Positions 1 through 8,934 of a stretch of DNA of 64,000 nucleotides are shown one piece after another (within the stretch, counting starts at the first letter, position 1; every line of letters starts with the position of its first letter). Position numbers and translations under genes: made by a program. The notes beneath the pieces were generated by a model. It did not search any database, had not been told where the DNA came from, and saw only the letters and a program-made list of their open reading frames with translations. The DNA comes from Wylensekiella montiformis. GTDB lineage: Bacteria; Bacillota; Negativicutes; Selenomonadales; Selenomonadaceae. The stretch spans positions 124,001-188,000 of the forward strand of contig NZ_VUNL01000004.1 in the NCBI RefSeq assembly GCF_009697385.1. The letters are read 5' to 3'.

Positions 1-130
1 CTTCCTTCGGGATCTCGCCCAGCTCAGCCATGGCATCGCAGGCAGCCATCTCGACATTCAGAATCTGCTGCCACTCGTTCTCGATAGACCAGAGGTGCCC
101 CATCTCCGGATTGGTGTAACGTTCGATCAT
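1..130 (-). CDS. purB: Adenylosuccinate lyase, N-terminal part (cut by window edge)
   Basis: Reads from an ATG at 130 down to the window edge; only about 43 residues are visible. They begin MIERYTNPEMGHLW and continue through an E-N-E-W-Q-Q-I-L helix and a C-D-A-M-A-E-L-G segment, the usual start of bacterial PurB, which cleaves SAICAR and adenylosuccinate in purine synthesis. The rest of the gene, with the active-site His and Ser loop, lies outside the window. The IS607-type element ends only about 25 bp upstream of the start codon, so it sits in the purB leader and may affect its promoter. Identification rests on the N-terminus alone. Confidence 0.8.
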   Translation of the reverse strand, partial: MIERYTNPEMGHLWSIENEWQQILNVEMAACDAMAELGEIPKE

Positions 131-341
131 TAGTGATTTCCTGCTACTAAAAAACATAGACAAAAGTATATATGTCTTAGAAAAATTCCTTATTCATCGT
201 GTATGCTTTTGTCCAGGTAAGCCTGAGACTACTCACAAGTTCTTGTACACTCCAAAGGCGTTGACATCACACTCCTTGCTTTCGCAAGGAGGCAAGTCTG
301 TTCCCGACCAGCCATCGGTACATATATCGGAACTTTTGTTG

Positions 342-1550
342 TTAAGCTACTCGATATTCTTTCGCATCCCGCAAATTCAGCGAAGCATTGTAATCTCTAT
401 CCGCTGTATAGCCACATTCTGGACAAACATACACTCTGTCTTTGAGTTTCAGCCCTTTGTGTATATGTCCGCAAGCATGGCAGGTTTTGGAACTAGGATA
501 GAATCTATCAACTTCCCGAAACTCGATACCTATTATTTCAGCCTTACGTTTTAACTTGGCCAATAGGTGGTTGAACCTCTGTGCCGCTACCGCTTTTGAC
601 AGGTGCCGGTTCTTCATCATGCCTTTGACGTTCAAATCTTCCATTGTGATGAAGCGTGGTTTTTGCTTCACGATTTCATGGATAACTTTATTTTCGTAAT
701 CCTCACGGATTCTTGCTATACGCTGATGAAGCTTTTGTACCTTAAGCTTTTGCTTTTCTATGTTTGCAGAGGCAGCAGCAGTCTTACCACCTTTCTTTTT
801 TCTAAATTCATATTTACGACTAAGGCGCCTCTGCTCTCTCCGAAGTCGTTTCTCCAGTCTTTTAACCTTCGAACCCTTATTGATATTCTTGAAAACTCTG
901 CCGTCACTTAGGATAGCAAGGTTTTTCACACCTAAATCGATACCAATTCCTTCTGTTTGCCTAGCGTAACATGACTCTAAATCATTGTTATATCTGGATT
1001 TTTCATCAATATCCACGACCACGGAAACATAGAAACGACCAGCTGCGTAAGAGACAGTACCGCTCACTGCCGCCATACCTATAGGCAAATAGCCGTATTC
1101 CTTCAGCCTGACCTGCTTCAGGGTTGGTATCATCAGTTTATGCCGCCATATCTTCCAGTCACCTTTATTGTTGCGAGGAAAATACAGTTTGACATCTTGA
1201 TTTGTCTTTTTCTTAAAGTTGGGGAATCCAGATGTGCCAGCAAAGAACCGCTTAAATGCTTGTTCAGCGTTTACCAAGGCTTTCTTGCGAGCCTTTGAAC
1301 CGCATAGATTAATCCACGGCAGTTCTTTTTTCAGCTTATGATTAACATGCTTGTCAAACTCGTTAGCAGTAACAAAATGCTTCTGTCCCGCATCAAGCAG
1401 TCCGCACTGATACATCTTGTATAAGCGGCGATTACAGGCAATATACTGATTATACAGAAACCTCGCCACACCGATAGAACAGACGATTTTTCCTTTCTGT
1501 TCTTCAGTTGGGACTATCTCCGTTTTGAACGCCTTTAGCAATCGTCTCAT
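342..1550 (-). CDS. tnpB: TnpB, IS607-associated RNA-guided nuclease
   Basis: About 402 residues, the normal size for TnpB. The N-terminal part is the OrfB_IS605-type helix-turn-helix domain (LKAFKTEI start). The RuvC-like nuclease triad can be followed: Asp in GIGIDLGVKNLAIL, Glu in FITMEDLNVKGM and Asp in ADRDYNASLNL. A zinc ribbon lies between the last two (C-H-A-C-G-H and C-P-E-C-G). No frameshift is seen, so the protein could be active. TnpB proteins are known to be guided by an RNA from the 3' end of the element; that region would be about 168-341 here. The ATG at 1550 is preferred over a TTG three codons earlier. The gene follows the broken tnpA directly. Confidence 0.85.
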   Translation of the reverse strand: MRRLLKAFKTEIVPTEEQKGKIVCSIGVARFLYNQYIACNRRLYKMYQCGLLDAGQKHFVTANEFDKHVNHKLKKELPWINLCGSKARKKALVNAEQAFKRFFAGTSGFPNFKKKTNQDVKLYFPRNNKGDWKIWRHKLMIPTLKQVRLKEYGYLPIGMAAVSGTVSYAAGRFYVSVVVDIDEKSRYNNDLESCYARQTEGIGIDLGVKNLAILSDGRVFKNINKGSKVKRLEKRLRREQRRLSRKYEFRKKKGGKTAAASANIEKQKLKVQKLHQRIARIREDYENKVIHEIVKQKPRFITMEDLNVKGMMKNRHLSKAVAAQRFNHLLAKLKRKAEIIGIEFREVDRFYPSSKTCHACGHIHKGLKLKDRVYVCPECGYTADRDYNASLNLRDAKEYRVA

Positions 1551-1804
1551 CCCCTTCAATCTGTTTTTTGTATTTACGTAGGCCGTATAGCCTGCAAGAA
1601 AATAACTGTTTTCCTAGAATCAGCATCCTTGCCAATGCCTTTGAATTGTAAATACTGGTCGTAGGTATAATATCTTCGATTCGTGGGGGTTCTGTTTGCT
1701 ACAAGTATCTTCTCTCTATCCCAGCGTTGAAGTGTCTTGACTGTAACATTAAGAAGCTCAGCAAATTCGTTAGGCTTGTAATTAGTGATATCTGATGTGT
1801 TCAT
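1546..1804 (-). pseudogene. tnpA: IS607 TnpA serine recombinase, internal deletion
   Basis: From the ATG at 1804 (GGAGG seven bases upstream) the frame gives a MerR-like helix-turn-helix (YKPNEFAELLNVTVKTLQRW) and the tyrosine-rich NRRYYTYDQYLQF stretch typical of the TnpA N-terminus. It reaches RKTVI, where the serine recombinase core should begin. The next codons instead belong, in another frame, to the C-terminal tail: F-S-C-R-L-Y-G-L-R-K-Y-K-K-Q at about 1602-1561. The whole catalytic domain, including the active Ser, is missing and the two ends are joined out of frame. The open frame stops at 1574. The family protein is normally about 200 residues. Confidence 0.8.
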
Positions 1805-2231
1805 GGCACAATCCTCCATAAACACCTTATACTACTAATACACATAATACACACTTTTGTCTATAAAATTATTTACTTAAACTTTCCTCCTCATTTTCCT
1901 GGCGGCGTCACTGCACCGCGGAAGTGAAAACACAACGAAAAAACTCAAATTGACCGGCCCACAAAAAAATCATAACAAAAGCGGGGCAGGCCTCATTTTG
2001 AGTCTGGAGAAGTACCTTATTTCCCTTGTCTATCATAGCAAATACACGTCCCGGTGTCAACGCCGCCCGCATATCCGGAACAAGTGTAATCCTGCACTGG
2101 CACAACGCAAAAACTCCCCCTGTGATGAGCGTCTGATATTTGCCGCCCGCACAGGGGGAGCCTGTCAGAATCCGGACGGGGCCGCTCCACCCTTTTGCGT
2201 TTCAGTCAAAGCCTGTCTCAAAGCTGCAAAG

Positions 2232-2271
2232 AAAAAAGAGGAGACACCGCTTATATGCAGCGTCTCCTCTT
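2232..2271 (-). terminator. Rho-independent terminator after tRNA-Val(CAC)
   Basis: GAGGAGAC at 2238-2245 pairs with GTCTCCTC at 2262-2269. On the minus strand the stem is followed by six T, so it ends transcription of the tRNA. From 1865 to 2231 I see no gene or clear signal. Confidence 0.75.
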
Positions 2272-2310
2272 TCTATGTCCTGACTTGCCGCGGCAAGTCG
2301 ATCTCTCGAT

Positions 2311-2387
2311 TGGTGCTCGCTGAGGGATTCGAACCCCCGACCCCCTCCATGTGACGGAGATGCTCTAGCCAACTGAGCTAAGCGAGC
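2311..2387 (-). tRNA. tRNA-Val (anticodon CAC)
   Basis: Complete cloverleaf of 77 nt with encoded CCA. The acceptor stem pairs GCTCGCT with AGCGAGC, the T arm has the GGTTCGAATCC core and the D arm has AGCTCAGTTGG. The anticodon stem TCTCC/GGAGG closes a 7-nt loop GTCACAT with CAC at positions 34-36. The loop begins with G instead of the usual pyrimidine. A TATACT on the minus strand at 2406-2411 is the likely -10. Confidence 0.9.
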
Positions 2388-2424
2388 GACTCAATGACAA
2401 ATATTAGTATACTCCTTTTGCCAG

Positions 2425-2442
2425 AAAAAAGCCAGCTTTTTT
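2425..2442. terminator. Weak A/T stem-loop after flgE
   Basis: AAAAAAG, loop CCAG, CTTTTTT: a 7-bp stem lying 40 bp past the flgE stop. It is mostly A-T, so it is a weak terminator candidate at best. Confidence 0.35.
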
Positions 2443-2480
2443 TATCCGACGCTAACAGGCGCTAAAACTCCCGCATTGAT

Positions 2481-5009
2481 TTACCGCTTCATATTGATGA
2501 GCGTCTCCAGCATCTCGTCGCCGACCGTGATGATCTTCGAGTTCGACTGGAAGCCGCGCTGCGTGATGATCATATCGGAGAACTCGTTCGCGATATCGAC
2601 GTTGGACATCTCAAGCGCGGACGGCGTGATCGTGACGCCGAGATCCGCCGCCGTCTTGACGTTCGCCGTACCGGAGTTATTCGACTCCTGATAGAGGCTG
2701 TTCCCTGTCTTCGTAAGACCGGAAGCGTTCGTGAACTGCGCGACAGCGACCTGCGCTTCCGTTTGCTTGATGCCGTTCGTGTAGGTACCCGTGATGATGC
2801 CCGAGCTGTCGACGGAGACACTCGAAAGCGTGCCGGCGGCATTGCCGTCACCGGTGGCCACGAGCTTATTGCCAGAGACGTACTGCGTCAGATGCAAGAG
2901 ATTCACGGACACCGTCTGCGTATCCGGCTTCTTCGAACCCGCCGGCTGCGTCGGATCCACCGGCGTCGTCGACCCCGCCCCATTGGTAAGCTTAAGCTCG
3001 AGGATGCCAGAGCCGGACACATAGGCACCGGACGAATTGAATACGAGCTCGCCGACGGGCATAGTCAGCGTCGTCAGATTCCCATTCTCATCTTTGATTG
3101 TCGCTGTACTCTCTGCACCACTCGCCGTATGGTCTAAATCAAGGGAAACCGCCCATTTGCTCTTCGGGTTTCCATTTTGATCCTTCTCACCTCCCATCTT
3201 CGTGAAAAAAAGCGTAGCTTCATGCTTCCCTCCCAAAGAATCGTAAATGGTCGCCGTCGTTGTGATCGGCAGGCTCGTCCCTTTCTGATACGATCCCGTG
3301 GTTTCCTGCACCGAAGTCCCATCGCTGAGCGTAAGCGTCACAGGATTCTCCGAGGAGGCGATCAATTGCGACGGTTCCTCGATCTGCGTGATCTTTCCTT
3401 TCTCCACATAATCGATCGCAGCGATGTCAGAACGCGTCGCCAGTGAAGTAACCGTTCCCGTATAGGCAAAGCTCTTAATTTTCGTCGTCGTTGGCGTGCC
3501 GCCTGCGGTGGTGTAGGTATACGCATCGCCTACTGTATAGGTCTGGCTAGCCGCCCCCGTAGCCGTCGTGCCATCCTCAAGAGTCAGGAGGATTCCCTTA
3601 TCCGGCGGGTTTGCGGGATCGGAGGTATCACCAATTGTCGTGATCGCATCACCCGTATAGGTATCCCCCAGCTTATAGCTGCCGGTTGTCTTGGTAACGC
3701 TGCCATTGATAATCACTGTCGTATTGACATCTGCCGTTGCCGCATTGAGCTTACTCTCTTCTGCAAAACCGCCGACTTGCACCGTCGTACCCCGGCCGCC
3801 ACTGAGCGTCAGCACGTCCATTTTCTGGATGGTATAGATCTTGCTTGCACCCGTGACCGTCGCCGTGGCCTGACCAGCTCCCGCCGGATACGTATAGGTA
3901 TCCGTACCGATGACATAGTCGCCGGACGTCACCGTATGCTCCGTCCCATCACCGAGCTTCAGCACGAGCGGCGTGTCCGGTGATGCAGTGACCGTGCCAG
4001 TCGTCACCTCTGCCCCCTGATACGTCCCGCCGACCGTGTACGAGCCTGCCGGCAGCCCCACAGCAGTCGGAATGATCTTCGACGTTCTATTATCATCATA
4101 ATAGAGCGTTACTTGCTGCTGTGGGCTCGCCGTCACAGTTTCTCCCAACGTATCTGTCGTAAAACCATATTTCATATTGGCGTTCGCTGTCGAGACAGTA
4201 TACGTCTTTCCATTTTTCAGCGTTACACTCACAGGATCGGTACCAGCACTCGACGTCACTGAGCCGCTGGTCGTATGCGCCTCCCGACTTTGGGTACCAC
4301 CGACCACGTATGTCCCCTCCGTTTTCACAATCTGCTCCGTCGTCCCATCGGGATACTTGACCGTCAGTGTGAGCGGTGTACCCGTCGACGCCGTAGACGA
4401 TGCGCCATCTGTCGTATACGTTTTCGTCGATCCGCCTGCCGTTCCGCCCGTCATGGAAACGATGGAGGCCACAGAGGCGTTCAGATTATTCTTATACGTC
4501 ACCGTTTCCGTCGCCTTTGCCGCCATGCTTTTGCCAGAAGGAATTTTAATATCCCCCGGATCATTCGATGTATTGAGCGATCCATCGGTCGCCGTCCACC
4601 CCTGCACATAGAGTCCAGAGCCCGGCAGGACATAGTTGCCCTCAGCATCGAACGCAAACGCGCCGTTACGCGTATAATACGTCTGCCCCCCCTGCTTTAC
4701 GACAAAGAGCCCGTTGCCAGAAAGACAAAGGTCTGTATTCTTACCTGTTGACTGCACGGAGCCGTCCGTGAAAAGCATGTCGATGGAGGCGACGCCCGTG
4801 CCGAGGCCGATCTGCTTCGGGTTCGTGCCGCCGAGTGTTCCCTGCGGCGCGGAGGCTCCCGACAGCGTCTGAGAAAGTGTATCGGCAAATGTCACGCGGC
4901 TCGATTTGAAGCCCGTCGTATTGACATTGGCGATATTATTGCCGATGACATCCATACGCGTCTGATGGGATTTCAGACCGGACACGCCGGAAAAAAGAGA
5001 ACGCATCAT
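2481..5009 (-). CDS. flgE: Flagellar hook protein FlgE with a very large repeat insert
   Basis: 842 residues, about twice the usual 400-500. The N-terminus is the rod/hook signature (SLFSGVSGLKSHQTRMDVIGNNIANVNTTGF, residues 4-34, quoted only to mark the motif in parts: SGVSGLKSHQ, NNIANVNTTGF). The C-terminus is the matching helix (MSNVDIANEFSDMII and GFQSNSKIITVGDEML). Between the NLNAS strand near residue 173 and TIYDSLGG near 575 lies an insert of roughly 390 residues, rich in Gly, Thr and Ser. It contains at least six repeats of the pattern L-T-L-x-D-G-T followed by G-x-Y-x-x-G. FlgE forms the hook joining basal body and filament. It follows a small flagellar gene by 32 bp and probably shares its sigma-28-like promoter. 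Confidence 0.93.
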   Translation of the reverse strand: MMRSLFSGVSGLKSHQTRMDVIGNNIANVNTTGFKSSRVTFADTLSQTLSGASAPQGTLGGTNPKQIGLGTGVASIDMLFTDGSVQSTGKNTDLCLSGNGLFVVKQGGQTYYTRNGAFAFDAEGNYVLPGSGLYVQGWTATDGSLNTSNDPGDIKIPSGKSMAAKATETVTYKNNLNASVASIVSMTGGTAGGSTKTYTTDGASSTASTGTPLTLTVKYPDGTTEQIVKTEGTYVVGGTQSREAHTTSGSVTSSAGTDPVSVTLKNGKTYTVSTANANMKYGFTTDTLGETVTASPQQQVTLYYDDNRTSKIIPTAVGLPAGSYTVGGTYQGAEVTTGTVTASPDTPLVLKLGDGTEHTVTSGDYVIGTDTYTYPAGAGQATATVTGASKIYTIQKMDVLTLSGGRGTTVQVGGFAEESKLNAATADVNTTVIINGSVTKTTGSYKLGDTYTGDAITTIGDTSDPANPPDKGILLTLEDGTTATGAASQTYTVGDAYTYTTAGGTPTTTKIKSFAYTGTVTSLATRSDIAAIDYVEKGKITQIEEPSQLIASSENPVTLTLSDGTSVQETTGSYQKGTSLPITTTATIYDSLGGKHEATLFFTKMGGEKDQNGNPKSKWAVSLDLDHTASGAESTATIKDENGNLTTLTMPVGELVFNSSGAYVSGSGILELKLTNGAGSTTPVDPTQPAGSKKPDTQTVSVNLLHLTQYVSGNKLVATGDGNAAGTLSSVSVDSSGIITGTYTNGIKQTEAQVAVAQFTNASGLTKTGNSLYQESNNSGTANVKTAADLGVTITPSALEMSNVDIANEFSDMIITQRGFQSNSKIITVGDEMLETLINMKR

Positions 5010-5041
5010 ATTGTATCACTGCTCCTGTCTTATGATTTCAG

Positions 5042-5389
5042 TTAGAGAATGGCTGCGCTGTCGATGTTCGTGAAGATATTTTCCTTCGCACTCGCTTCAT
5101 CGACAACCGTAATGACCGTGCGGTTCGCAACACTCACGATGAGCGCCACGGCATGGTTGATATAGATGAGGGCATCCTTGACGCCCTTCTCCTGCATCCT
5201 GTCAACCATGCGGCCGAGGCGCATGAGATCGCCCGGCGATAGCTTCACGCCGCGTTTCTCGATACGCGCCGCTGCATGTGCGGAGAACCGAACCTCCTGC
5301 CCGTCCGCCCGCTCCTGAGATGACGCTCCCTGTCGTATGCCGGCCGCTCTTCCCTGCCCGGCGCATCCTTGCCGCTTTGCTGTCTCCAT
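5042..5389 (-). CDS. Flagellar operon protein (TIGR02530 type)
   Basis: 115 residues from an ATG at 5389 with AAAGGAGG upstream. The conserved block starts at RFSAHAAARIEKRGVKL and ends VITVVDEASAKENIFTNID. This matches the small flagellar operon protein family usually found beside flgD and flgE in Firmicutes. Its biochemical role is not established; it may help hook assembly. The first 35 residues are a variable Gln/Gly/Arg-rich tail. flgD is not next to it here, since upstream is intergenic DNA with a promoter. Confidence 0.75.
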   Translation of the reverse strand: METAKRQGCAGQGRAAGIRQGASSQERADGQEVRFSAHAAARIEKRGVKLSPGDLMRLGRMVDRMQEKGVKDALIYINHAVALIVSVANRTVITVVDEASAKENIFTNIDSAAIL

Positions 5390-5475
5390 GCCGCCCGCCT
5401 CCTTTCCGGATATTCATATCATCCCTATGCCTGATTTCATAACATATTTTATAACATACTATATGCTCATTTTCT

Positions 5476-5502
5476 ATATCGGTTTATTCACCATTTTACT
5501 TA
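5476..5502 (-). promoter_or_regulatory. Sigma-28 (flagellar) type promoter
   Basis: On the minus strand TAAG (5502-5499), 15 bases, then ACCGATAT (5483-5476). The Firmicutes SigD consensus is TAAA-N15-GCCGATAT. It lies about 90 bp upstream of the flagellar gene start in a very AT-rich spacer (5417-5645), which otherwise shows nothing clear. Confidence 0.5.
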
Positions 5503-5681
5503 AATTTTATTTCAATTCACTAACATATAATATAGTTTTTATTTAGGCTATCCATTTTTAACATGTTATGAATATATCATATATATGTTTGTTTTAATAA
5601 AATAAAGTTGTTTCAATATAGCTCGCATGCATCTGCATCGCTTATATGAATCAACAATTCCTGCATGATGAGGTGATCGAT

Positions 5682-5879
5682 ATGAATAACAAGCTCGTCA
5701 TCACAAAAAAATTACGCGGCGATGACGGCTACCGCGTTTTCTCCGTCCGCATCAAGGTCGATACATTCGACCGCATCAACGAGCTCGCCGAGGAGACGGG
5801 ACGTACGCGCAACGAGCTTATCGGCATGCTGCTCGATTTCGCCTTGGATCACAGCGAAGTCGCCGGAGAGCGCACATGA
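5682..5879 (+). CDS. Small ribbon-helix-helix DNA-binding protein
   Basis: 65 residues from the ATG at 5682, chosen because GAGGTG lies six bases upstream; an in-frame ATG at 5646 lacks a site. The sequence has a basic beta strand (YRVFSVRIKVDTFDRINELA) and two helices (ETGRTRNELIGMLLDFALDH), the CopG/MetJ/Arc fold. Such proteins bind operators as dimers. No toxin gene lies next to it, so an antitoxin role is not supported. It is followed 15 bp later by a strong terminator. Confidence 0.65.
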   Translation: MNNKLVITKKLRGDDGYRVFSVRIKVDTFDRINELAEETGRTRNELIGMLLDFALDHSEVAGERT

Positions 5880-5894
5880 AATAAAGTGACATCA

Positions 5895-5944
5895 CAAGCA
5901 AAAAGCTGCGGTACGAATTTCTTCGTACCGCAGCTTTTTGCTTG
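5895..5944. terminator. Bidirectional terminator, 23-bp perfect stem
   Basis: The left arm 5895-5917 and right arm 5922-5944 are exact inverted copies around a 4-base loop, with A5/T5 tracts. It serves the + strand small regulator and the minus-strand chemoreceptor, which converge here. Confidence 0.9.
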
Positions 5945-6011
5945 GGCGTTGCGTATGCTTTTTTTTACCGATGGCAGCGCCTGTTCTGCGCTTACCCCTG
6001 CATTTCTTCCT

Positions 6012-7718
6012 TTATACCTTGAAACGCTCCACCTGCTCCCGCAGACGATCCGCGCCTTCTTTAGACGCACGGACCTTCTCCAGAATGGCATTCGCTTTTT
6101 CGGCGACCTGCGTGACCTTTTCCGCTACGGTCGTGTTGCCCGTAGCTTCTTCCTGCGTCGCCTTGGCGATTTCGCCCATGGCCTGATGCATGGTCGCCAC
6201 ATCATCGGCCAGCTCCTGCGACATCGCATTGCTCTTGCGGGCAAAACCGCGCAGATAATCCGCATCGCCGAGGTACTGATCCGCCGTCCGGTTGATCAGC
6301 TCATAATCCTGATTGACATTCTGCTCCATAAACTGCAGCAGTCCAAACGCCCCGTTGGACAAGTCCTGTACCGAACCGGTCACACGGCCTGTAAGGGACT
6401 GAATCTTCTCGGCCGTATGCTGGCTCTGCTCCGCCAGCTTGCGCACCTCGTCAGCGACAACCGCAAAGCCGCGCCCATGCTCTCCGGCACGCGCCGCTTC
6501 GATGGCGGCATTGAGTGCGAGAAGATTCGTCTGCTCGGCAATATCAGTAATATCCTTCGTCAGCGCATCAATGTGATCGACTACCTTGGCCGCCTCAATC
6601 GCCTGCTCCACCGAGGATTTCGTCGAATGATACACCTCTTTGGCGCTGGCCTGCGCCTCGTCCATTTTCTTCTTGAGGTCACCGGCACGCGAAGCCACTT
6701 CGTCCGTATACGCTTCGCTCTTCTTGGCCTCCTCCGCCGAGGAACGGATATTATCCCGAACCGTATCGGAAAGATGCTGGAGGCTCGCCGTCGAAGCGGC
6801 GGTTTCCTCCATCCCGGCTGCCATCTCCTCCGTCGCAGCCGACATATCCTGCGCACCGTCATTGAGTTCGCCGACCAGTCCGCTGACTTCCTCGACCATC
6901 GCGGCGCTCTTCTCCGCCTCGCTGCGGACATCATGCAGGACGCTGCGCAGCGATTCCTGCATCGTGGCCAAAGCGTCAATCATCCGGCCGATCTCATCGC
7001 GGCGGTCCACCAGCTCGTGCGGAAGCTCCTGCGTGAGATCTCCCGCCGCCACAGCATGGAGAAGATCGACGGACTTCCCGAGCGGCCCCGCAATATTCCT
7101 CGCGATGATCTGCGCCGCGGCGACGCCGATGATCAATCCGATCAGGATAATCCCCAAGAAGATCTTGATCGTGCGGTCATAAACCGCATTGCTGGCCTCA
7201 AAGAGCTGCTTGCCCTGTTGTACATTGTCCGGCGTAAGCACAGACAGTCCGGAGCTTATCGCCTTGGCCGTCCCGAGGTTTTTGAGAAGCTTCGCCTTAT
7301 CCTCCGGCGAATTGGTCAGGCTTTCCGATGCCTTGATGCTGGACAAAAACGCCTCGGTATCCTGCGCCAGCTGGCTGATCGTCTCCTGTGCGCGCTCGCT
7401 GCGGTCGATTTCCTTGATTTTTTCTATGTCCTGCTGAATGGCTTTCGTTTTGGAACTCATATCATCCAGCAGCATCTTGCGGTTCTCCGGCACCAGATCA
7501 TTGAGCAGCAGGAAATCAATATCGCTGTCGATCGTCCGTATCTGGACCGTAGCATCATTGAGATACTGCGTCGTCATGAGATTATAATTGTACATATCAT
7601 CCGCCGACTGTTTCGACTGATGATTGGAGTAAATCCCCACCGCAGCCACCACACAGGTAATGACCAGCATGATCACGGCGAGCAGCAGGATCTTGATCCG
7701 GACACTGAAATCTTTCAT
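6012..7718 (-). CDS. Methyl-accepting chemotaxis protein
   Basis: 568 residues from an ATG at 7718 with AGGGGGTG upstream; a GTG at 7727 is less likely. Layout: membrane helix near residues 9-30, four-helix-type extracytoplasmic sensor to about 183, second helix near 185-206, HAMP linker, then the long signalling coiled coil. The tip that touches CheA/CheW is clear ([16 protein letters not shown], then [18 protein letters not shown]). Gln/Glu pairs in the coils are likely methylation sites. The gene starts 16 bp after the stop of a sugar-binding lipoprotein gene, so the receptor probably senses that loaded protein as well as, or instead of, a free ligand. Confidence 0.9.
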   Translation of the reverse strand: MKDFSVRIKILLLAVIMLVITCVVAAVGIYSNHQSKQSADDMYNYNLMTTQYLNDATVQIRTIDSDIDFLLLNDLVPENRKMLLDDMSSKTKAIQQDIEKIKEIDRSERAQETISQLAQDTEAFLSSIKASESLTNSPEDKAKLLKNLGTAKAISSGLSVLTPDNVQQGKQLFEASNAVYDRTIKIFLGIILIGLIIGVAAAQIIARNIAGPLGKSVDLLHAVAAGDLTQELPHELVDRRDEIGRMIDALATMQESLRSVLHDVRSEAEKSAAMVEEVSGLVGELNDGAQDMSAATEEMAAGMEETAASTASLQHLSDTVRDNIRSSAEEAKKSEAYTDEVASRAGDLKKKMDEAQASAKEVYHSTKSSVEQAIEAAKVVDHIDALTKDITDIAEQTNLLALNAAIEAARAGEHGRGFAVVADEVRKLAEQSQHTAEKIQSLTGRVTGSVQDLSNGAFGLLQFMEQNVNQDYELINRTADQYLGDADYLRGFARKSNAMSQELADDVATMHQAMGEIAKATQEEATGNTTVAEKVTQVAEKANAILEKVRASKEGADRLREQVERFKV

Positions 7719-7734
7719 TGAACACACCCCCTGC

Positions 7735-8670
7735 TCACTTCAAAAACGAGGCAACATTGCTCTTCGTGATCTCGATAAACGGAACTTTTTCATCCTCCGC
7801 CGACTGGCCGCCCTGAATCATCTTTTGAATCAGGCTCATGATGGTATCGGCGGATTGATCCACATCCTGCTTGATCGTCTGGCTCATATCGCCGGCGGCG
7901 ACCGCCTTGACGGCCTCATCCCCGGCGTCGACGCCAGTCACCAGAATCCCGCTGTTAAAGCGGCCGGCCGCCTTCATCGCTGCGATGCCGCCCAGCGCCA
8001 TATCATCATTGCCGGACACGATCGCATCAATCTGCGGGAAAACCCGGAGCCACAAGGTCATGTCCTTCATCGCTTCCGTTTTGTTCCAGCCGGCATCGGC
8101 CGAAGCCACTACCTCGATATCCGGTCGCTTATCCAGGCAGGCTTCCTTGAATCCTTCCCAGCGCTCGCGCGCCGAAACCTGCATGCTGTCGCCCATGAAA
8201 TAGACGATCTTAGCGCCCTGCCTGAGGTTCTTTGCCATGAACTCTCCCTGCAGCCGCCCGGCCTGACGCTCATCGGAATGAACCTGCGCCGTCTTGCCGC
8301 CCGCAATATCGCGGTTCGTCACCAGCACAGGAATTCCCTCTTTATTCGCCTTTTCCACCGACGGAGTCAGCGCCGACGCCTCGACCGGCAGCAGAACAAT
8401 CGCCGCCGGCTTTTTGGCGATGATTTCATTCATCTGGTCAATCTGCGCGCTGGAATCCATGCCCGCATTGGTAAATGCAACCGAATACCCCTGTCCTTCC
8501 GCCTTTTCCTTAATGCCTTCATACAAAGCGCCTGGAAAACCGGCTGCTTCATCATGGGAGACAAAAACGATCGTCTTGCCCGAGTTCCCCGACAAGCCTC
8601 CGCACCCCGCCGCGGCCAGCGCTACCATACCGGTGAGCAAAAGCGCCATCATTCGTTTTATTGCGATCAT
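7735..8670 (-). CDS. RbsB-like sugar-binding lipoprotein, chemoreceptor partner
   Basis: 311 residues. A lipoprotein signal ends in L-A-A-A-G-C, so Cys23 would be lipidated. The rest is a type I periplasmic binding fold ([20 protein letters not shown], then [19 protein letters not shown], then [19 protein letters not shown] and [10 protein letters not shown]), the class that binds ribose, galactose or other monosaccharides. No ABC ATPase or permease lies near. The next gene is a chemoreceptor 16 bp downstream, so a sensory role is more likely than transport. RBS GAGGAGC precedes the ATG. The spacer upstream (8671-8842) has no clear promoter. Confidence 0.85.
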   Translation of the reverse strand: MIAIKRMMALLLTGMVALAAAGCGGLSGNSGKTIVFVSHDEAAGFPGALYEGIKEKAEGQGYSVAFTNAGMDSSAQIDQMNEIIAKKPAAIVLLPVEASALTPSVEKANKEGIPVLVTNRDIAGGKTAQVHSDERQAGRLQGEFMAKNLRQGAKIVYFMGDSMQVSARERWEGFKEACLDKRPDIEVVASADAGWNKTEAMKDMTLWLRVFPQIDAIVSGNDDMALGGIAAMKAAGRFNSGILVTGVDAGDEAVKAVAAGDMSQTIKQDVDQSADTIMSLIQKMIQGGQSAEDEKVPFIEITKSNVASFLK

Positions 8671-8842
8671 ACCAACACGCTCCTCTTTTCCCTCGTCTGC
8701 AGCTCCCGCCGCAGGACTTCCGATGCAGTAATCTGCATGAATTATTTTTCAGTTCAAACTTATATTTCTTCGGAAGCAGCTAAAAATCCTTTTCCCCGCC
8801 CGAAAAACTGTAGGCACAAAGTCCCACATGCCCGGGGAAGGA

Positions 8843-8934
8843 CAACAAAAAAGCCCCCGCTTGCGCGGAGGCATCCTCTTCCAATGGTGGGGTTAACAGG
8901 ATTCGAACCTGTGACCTCCTCGATGTCAACGAGA
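8843..8934 (-). repeat. attL-like direct repeat with tRNA-Val 3' half
   Basis: Identical over 92 bp to 10817-10908. Bases 8885-8934 are the 3' end, T arm, variable loop and anticodon stem of tRNA-Val(GAC). At 8935 the identity ends and the D arm is missing, so this copy is not a tRNA gene. Confidence 0.85.
8847..8871 (-). terminator. Terminator (left copy)
   Basis: GCCTCCGC, short loop, GCGGGGGC and six T on the minus strand. It is the same terminator that follows the intact tRNA at 10821-10845. Confidence 0.7.

Larger units (their letters stand above)
156..1864 (-). mobile_element. IS607-type insertion element, recombinase defective, TnpB intact
   Basis: The element holds a tnpA remnant followed by a full tnpB, the IS607 gene order. 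A perfect 12-bp inverted repeat, ATAGACAAAAGT at 156-167 and ACTTTTGTCTAT at 1853-1864, brackets the two genes and may mark the ends. IS607 elements are not known for long terminal repeats, so the exact borders are uncertain. The element lies between purB and the tRNA-Val region. Because tnpA has lost its catalytic domain, the copy should not move without a recombinase supplied elsewhere. Confidence 0.7.

Noticed and set aside
5886-7721. Very long open frame (about 610 codons) on the + strand opposite the chemoreceptor
   Set aside because: It mirrors the codon structure of the minus-strand gene, has no ribosome binding site and gives an Arg/His/Leu-rich product. Similar long antisense frames occur opposite the GH26, mqn and suf genes and were left out.
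8885-8934. Second tRNA-Val gene
   Set aside because: Only the 3' 50 nt are present; the D arm and 5' acceptor strand are missing, so it is an attachment-site copy.
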